Positions 59,712-64,000 of a DNA stretch of 64,000 nucleotides are shown here, one piece after another. The notes under the pieces were generated by a model, which did no database searches, had not been told where the DNA came from, and saw only the letters and a list, made by a program, of their open reading frames with translations. Numbering within the stretch: position 1 is the stretch's first letter; each line of letters opens with the position of its first letter. The stretch is from Heloderma charlesbogerti (lineage: Eukaryota > Chordata > Lepidosauria > Squamata > Helodermatidae), in assembly GCA_026122225.1 (NCBI GenBank), contig JANEZZ010002066.1:558001-622000 (forward strand), given 5' to 3'. A program made the translations under genes and the position numbers.

Positions 59712-60268
59712 TGATAACCCCTTCATGGATCACTGCCTTGTTGTGGCGAAGGGGCTTGCGTAACTCAGTGAAACCATAAGCTATGCCGTGCAGGGCCACC
59801 CAAGACAGACAGGTCATGGCAGAGAGTTCTGACAAAATGTGGTCCACTGGAGAAGGAAATGGCAACCCACTCCAGTATTCTTGCCAAGAAAACCCCATGG
59901 AACATATCACAAGGCTAAAAGAGATGACGCTGGAAGATGAGCCCCTCAGGTCGGAAGGTGTCCAATATACTACTGGGGAAGAGCAGAGGGTATTTCCAAG
60001 TAGTGCCAGAAAGAGTGAAGCGGCTGGGCCAAAGCCGAAAGGACACTCCGCTGTGGATGTGTCTGGTGGTGAAAAGAAAATCCGATGCTATAAAGAACAA
60101 TATTGTTTAGGAACCTGGAATGTCAGATCAATGAATCAAGCTAAGCTGGAGGTGGTCAAACATGAGCCGGGAGAGAGCGCAGGACAGGAAGGCCTGGCGT
60201 GCTATGGTCCATGGGGTCACGAAGAGTCGGACACAACTGAACGACTGAACAACAACAACAACATTTGA
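59712..60268 (+). mobile_element. BovB/RTE LINE with internal deletion
   Basis: The left part is the BovB 5' region (CACTGCCTTGTTGTGGCG, CACTGGAGAAGGAAATGGC), matching 27105-26892 in reverse. An open frame (59783-60268) reaches the endonuclease start YCLGTWNVRSMNQ at about residues 107-119, then jumps after KHE to the 3' end (GGTCACGAAGAGTCGGACAC, (AAC)n tail). About 2.5 kb, including most of the endonuclease and all of RT, is missing. Confidence 0.85.
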
Positions 60269-60486
60269 TAAACAGTATACCACAGCAGAAGGGCTGTACT
60301 ATCTGAAATCTTCTGGGAGTGCTGAGCATTTATTGAATCATATTTTTGTGGTTTAATAAATCTGTGTATATTGAAGATTTTTCAGGGCAAACTCTCATGC
60401 ACGTAACGCATTCATGAAATTTGTTTGACAGGTCACATCACATTCTTATTATACTTCTGAAAATTTTGGGACTCCCCCAAGCCTCC

Positions 60487-60735
60487 TGTTACCTCCTTCT
60501 TTTGCATCGTTCCCTCAGTTGATTCCGACTCCTCGTGACTTCATGGACCAGCCCACGCCAGAGCTTCCTGTGGGCCATCGCCACCCCTAGCTCCCCCAAG
60601 TTCAAGCCGGTCACCTCCAGAATATCATCCATCCATCTTGCCCTTGGTCGGCCCCTCTTCCTTTTGCCTTCCACTTTCCCTAGCATCAGCATCTTCTCCA
60701 GGGTATCCTGTCTTCTTGTTTACATGAGCATCGAC
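60487..60735 (-). mobile_element. RTE LINE 3' fragment
   Basis: The minus frame at 60489-60692 contains GKVEGKRKRGRPRARWMDD and GVAMAHRKLWRGLVHEVTRS, the conserved C-terminus of RTE-clade ORF2. It differs from the BovB at 24046, so it is another subfamily. Confidence 0.78.
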
Positions 60736-61345
60736 CCTCACAGTCTGAACATCAGAAATAGAGAAACTGATTAAGAATTCCTTTTCATTTATTGTCAGCC
60801 CACGTGAAGGTTTGTTGTCAGATAGAAAGACAGGATAGAAATAGTGTAAATAATTAAATAAAGATTGGTTGGCTGGTTGGTTTTTGGCAGGATTTTACCA
60901 ATGTTCACAAGCATGTTGCTAATAAAGACGAGTGAACAAAAGGAACGAAAAGCTGCGGCAACGGGTGCGTCCACAGTGTTCTTTACAAAATTTGGAAATT
61001 AAAAGAAAACTGGAACAATGGAGCATTCCGAATTTAATGACTCCACTTAAGACACAAGACCTGACCAGGTAATTCAGAAGTGCAAAATCTGGGAAGAAAT
61101 TCAGGTGAGGAGAACTGCAGAAGACTGCTGTAATCCATCCTGCATACAATGGGGGACGCACATGTTTGGATTCCTTCATGCTCAGGGCCACAATGCACAG
61201 GTTTTTCTCATGGCCATAGATTAATACATTTTATTGTCTCACATCTTTCTGTTAGAGGGCCAGCTCTACATGATAGTCACAGTAGGTTAGCTTCTTCTGG
61301 TGTCAGAATTCAGTAACTGCCTGTCACACTGGAAGAGGCAAGCAA
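60736..61345. other. Unassigned sequence
   Basis: No recognised element beyond possible LINE UTR pieces near 60780-60870. Confidence 0.35.
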
Positions 61346-61510
61346 GTCTGTGTTTATTTATTATTTATTACATTTATATACCACCTTTCCTCCAAAGAGC
61401 CCAAGGTGGCATACATGATCCTCCTCCTCTCCATTTTATCCTCACAACAGCCCTGTGAGGTAGGTTAGGCTGAGAGTCAGTGGCTGACCCAAAGTCACCC
61501 AGTGTGCTTC
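61346..61510 (-). mobile_element. Sauria-type SINE, part 1
   Basis: TTTATTATTTATTACATTTATATACCACC, CTCCATTTTATCCTCACAAC, GGCTGACCCAAAGTCACCC (pieces of the complement). It continues at 61862 with GCAGCCAAGTGGGGACTAG. Confidence 0.85.
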
Positions 61511-61861
61511 ACAGCTTCAGTGAGCATGCCCCTGGTAGTTCCACATGGACCTATGGCCTGACTGGAGTCCACCTGGAGAAGAGCCTTCAGTGTGGTGGCT
61601 CCCTTCCTGTGGAACTCCTTGACTCTGGAGGTCAGGCTGGCACCAGGACTGGGTTGTTTTTTGAGCACCTTCTGAAAACAGCTCTTTTTCAGGAAGCCTT
61701 CCTTGGTTGACCAGCCTTGGCTTTATTGGCACTCTGTTTTTTGTTTTTGTTTTTAAAGAATAATTTTAATATCATGTTTCATTCTTCTTTTTAACTTTTG
61801 TTCACCACTCCAGATTCTGTTTAGATGTGGAGTGGTATACAAATGTTGTAAATAAATAAAT
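61511..61861 (+). mobile_element. L2-like LINE 3' end inserted in SINE
   Basis: CTTCCTGTGGAACTCCTTG, TTCTGAAAACAGCTCTTTTTC, GAAGCCTTCCTTGGTTGACC and the tail GAGTGGTATACAAATGTTGT with AATA repeats. Confidence 0.7.
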
Positions 61862-61938
61862 AATAAGCAGCCAAGTGGGGACTAGAACCTGGATATCCCA
61901 AATCCCAGTCCAACACTCTAACCACTACCCCACCATAG
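61862..61938 (-). mobile_element. Sauria-type SINE, part 2
   Basis: GGGGACTAGAACCTGGATATCC and CCAACACTCTAACCACTACC. Remainder of the copy at 61346. Confidence 0.8.
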
Positions 61939-62239
61939 GTTCTCATGCTATTTCTGGTATGATCGACTTCCTGCATGAATTGAGAGCATATCCTCAACAT
62001 ACGAACATAGGAACAACCCTTCTTGATCAGATCAAAGGCCTATCTGTGGAGGAGAAGTTGTCAGCTAGCCCCACACTTCCCAAATGCTTACATATCCCTG
62101 GTAAAGCAGACTGGCCCATACCAGTCAAACAAATAGTGCAGCATTGAGGGCTGAAATTCTATATACACTTACCTGTATACCCCTTATGACCTGGACCTCC
62201 TGACCAACTCTTTAGGGAACTCTTGCTCCTTAAGAGCTT
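61939..62239. other. Unassigned sequence
   Basis: GATCAGATCAAAGGCCTATCTG at 62030 resembles the start of a LINE tail or SINE. No clear element. Confidence 0.3.
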
Positions 62240-62516
62240 GCCATGATAGGCTATGTAAATACTTACATAGCCTATCATGGCAAACAGCAGACGCAAATGA
62301 AGGCCACGGCAGCCAGTCCAAAGACCAGCCGCTACTGCCGCTGCTGTTGGAGCCACCACTGGAGCCACCATCACCAGAACATCCACCCCAGGTAAGCTTC
62401 GTCCCGGGCGGGAATCCGCGGGGTGTGGGAGGCCGTTCTGCCACAGGTTTCGGGGGGGCGAATGCCAGTGCATTTGACCACACTGAAATCCGTGGTGGAA
62501 TTCTCCGCCATCCCTA
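62240..62516 (+). mobile_element. GC-rich hAT element, copy P (right part only)
   Basis: One intact hairpin CCATGATAGGCTATGTAAAT / CATAGCCTATCATGG (62240-62281), GC arm with GGCAGCCAGTCC, CCCAG/GTAAGCTTC (62388-62400), and right end CTCCGCCATCCCTA. Everything left of the hairpin is missing. Confidence 0.82.
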
Positions 62517-62544
62517 TTCACACTACTAGGGATGTATGGATTTT

Positions 62545-63392
62545 GATTAATCATTCCTTGTGTGTTTTGCGGATTATCAAGCATCTTTTCTTCCATCATC
62601 GGTCCAAAATAAAATCTCCCTCATCCATGATTTGATGGAGGATGAGGAGGCTAACCTGGTATGTATTACTGGGACCTGGGTGGGGGAACGTGGAAGGGTT
62701 ACTCTCTCCCAACTGTGCCCTCCTGGGTACTCAGTGCAGCACCAACACCAACTCGAGGGTCGGGGAGGGAGTGTTGCCATGGTCTATAGGAATTTGATCT
62801 CTCTTTCTAGACTTCCTGTTCATTCGAGTGCAGATCTTGAGTGTCTGTACCTTGTATTGGGTGCCCTGGACAGATTAGGGATTCTGATGGTGTACCGCCC
62901 ACCCCGCTGCCTATCAGACTCCCTGCCTGAGCTGATAGAGGTGGTCTCAGACTTGGTGTTGAGGACCCCTAGGATGATTATCTTGGGGGATCTTAACTTC
63001 TATGCTGAGGCCTCTGTATCTGGGTGGCTCAGGACTTCATGGCCTCCATGACAACCATGGGGCTCTCCCAACATCTCATCAGCCCTACATGACTTGGGAC
63101 CGCCTGACGGCACGCCTCTCCCAAAATGAACCTACCCATACACTACATTCAGCATCTACGGTCCTCCCCCAAGTGCCTCTTCCAAGGGAAGCTCGGAAGG
63201 CAGAAACAGGGGAGAGGGCCTACTCAGTAGAACAAGCTCCCCAATGAGGTCTGCCTGGCCCCAGCATTATTATCTTTTCAGCACCAGGTTAAGACCTATC
63301 TCTTTTCCCAGGCATTTGGCAGCACATGATGAGTTTTAATCGGTCCTGGATGTGTCTCTAGTTATGTCTGATAGTTCAGTGTTGTTTTGAGT
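62545..63392 (+). mobile_element. L2-clade LINE with internal deletions
   Basis: Starts inside ORF2 endonuclease and then jumps near 63050-63170 to the C-terminal region (GAGAGGGCCTACTCAGTAG, CAGGTTAAGACCTATCTC, CCAGGCATTTGGCAGCAC). Followed by a hAT fragment and another L2 piece. Confidence 0.8.
62560..63051 (+). pseudogene. L2 APE-type endonuclease fragment (catalytic residues lost)
   Basis: 163 codons. In the expected order: LVCITGTW at residues 33-40, where active enzymes carry ETW (glutamate replaced by glycine); MVYRPPR; ILGDLNFY, where the family has GDFN-x-H (histidine replaced by tyrosine). The start codon is accidental. A dead domain. Confidence 0.8.
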
Positions 63393-63540
63393 AGGGATGG
63401 GCAGATTCTCTACCTGCTGTTGCAGGGGGGAATCTGCCTGCGGGGGGGGGGGAAATCTGCCCATGGGGGGAGACAATCTGTCCCTCCCCCCTGGAATCCT
63501 CTTCAGCCGGCTCTGCTCCACTGAGATTCCGCACTGTTAG
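63393..63540 (+). mobile_element. Type-2 hAT left fragment
   Basis: TAGGGATGGGCAGATTCTC with outward CTACCTGCTG (63410), G-rich tract CGGGGGGGGGGG and CCTCTTCAGCCGGCTCTGC, matching in reverse the right half of 20975-22250. Truncated at 63540. Confidence 0.65.
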
Positions 63541-63784
63541 TGGGTGGTTCATCTGCCCGGCTAGGTGATATTCAACCTGTTCTGGAGGGGTTGCACTCCC
63601 CCTAAAGGATCAGGTTCATCATTTGGGGGTGCTCTTGGACCCAGAACTATCACTTGAGGCACAGGTGAACTCAGTGGCACAGAGCACTTTTTATCAGCTT
63701 AGGCTGGTATACCAACTATGCCCTTACCTGGACAGAGACAGCCTAGCTACAGTTATCCATGCTCTGTTAACTTCTCATCTGGAT
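63541..63784 (+). mobile_element. L2-clade LINE RT C-terminal segment (host of copy O)
   Basis: The plus strand reads like L2 after the RT palm: GGGGTGCTCTTGGACCCAG, CAGCTTAGGCTGGTATACC, TCTGTTAACTTCTCATCTGG. It breaks where copy O starts. Confidence 0.72.
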
Positions 63785-64000
63785 TAGGGATGGCGGAGAA
63801 TTTCTCCACGAATCTTCGGGAGGCTGGGTGCCGACGCATTCAGCCCCCCGAAAGTGTTGGGGAAATTCTCCGCCGGCCCCCCGCCCCCCCCCCGGGATTG
63901 GACTTACCTTTGGCAAATGTCCCTTTCGTCGGCGGGTCCCGGCGGTGGTTCGGCGGGGGTGGGGGCGGCGGCCGGTCTCCCGACCGGCTGCCGCCGCCAT
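63785..64000 (-). mobile_element. GC-rich hAT element, copy O (cut by window end)
   Basis: Plus strand starts TAGGGATGGCGGAGAATTTC; GGACTTACCTTTGGC (63900-63914) is the outward splice-like block; the GC arm has CGGCCGGTCTCCCGACCGG, a stem with a GGGA loop on the minus strand. The palindrome core must lie beyond 64000. Confidence 0.82.

Overview
The window looks like non-coding nuclear DNA of a squamate reptile (lizard or snake). I infer this from the repeat content: a BovB/RTE LINE, tRNA-derived Sauria-type SINEs with the (AATA)n-like BovB tail, CR1 LINEs ending in ATTCTATGATTCTATG, L2-clade LINEs, and a very large load of hAT-type DNA transposons. I found no host protein-coding exon, no rRNA or tRNA gene, and no CRISPR or bacterial-type operon. 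Every recognisable coding stretch is a decayed LINE fragment. About two thirds of the window can be assigned to nested interspersed repeats. The rest is anonymous AT-rich or low-complexity sequence.

The dominant feature is a superfamily of non-autonomous hAT-like elements with termini TAGGGATG...CATCCCTA. I could read exact or near-exact 8-bp target-site duplications for many copies: 2039-2866, 6313-6916, 15793-16721, 20975-22250, 21313-21938, 30413-31215, 35240-36199, 37959-38923, 38997-39706, 41840-42678, 43824-44736, 46523-47391, 51090-52427, 56252-56749, 58427-59216, plus older families. The GC-rich members share one plan. A short terminal inverted repeat is followed by a mini-hairpin, then a consensus 5' splice site pointing outward, then a GC-rich arm. 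The core is a long near-perfect palindrome built of up to nine smaller palindromes. A second GC arm follows, with a GNRA-capped hairpin and a small ATG-led reading frame, and then a second outward 5' splice site, mini-hairpin and terminal repeat. This is the best candidate for an undescribed system in the window.

Layout: 0-5.4 kb holds a GC-rich hAT and a three-level nest (CR1 <- CAGNGGTCCCC-type hAT <- CR1). 5.4-15 kb holds type-2 hAT, CR1, SINE, L2 and AT-rich hAT copies. 15-24 kb holds GC-rich hAT elements nested in other hATs, a foldback MITE and L2 fragments. 24-27.1 kb is an almost full-span BovB copy on the minus strand, broken by a hAT insertion-deletion. 27-35 kb holds hAT MITEs, L2 and CR1. 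35-47.4 kb is the densest cluster of GC-rich palindromic hATs (seven copies), inserted in CR1, L2, LINE and LTR copies. 47-55 kb holds L2, SINEs, an AT-rich hAT with a 279-bp tandem duplication, and a hAT carrying a solo LTR. 55-64 kb holds nested AT-rich hATs, a SINE split by two DNA elements, an internally deleted BovB, RTE, L2 and the start of another GC-rich hAT cut by the window end.

Element ages overlap. hATs sit inside LTR, CR1, L2, SINE and hAT copies, and one LTR sits inside a hAT. Several breakpoints fall at or near centres of the small palindromes, suggesting that these hairpins are local fragile sites.
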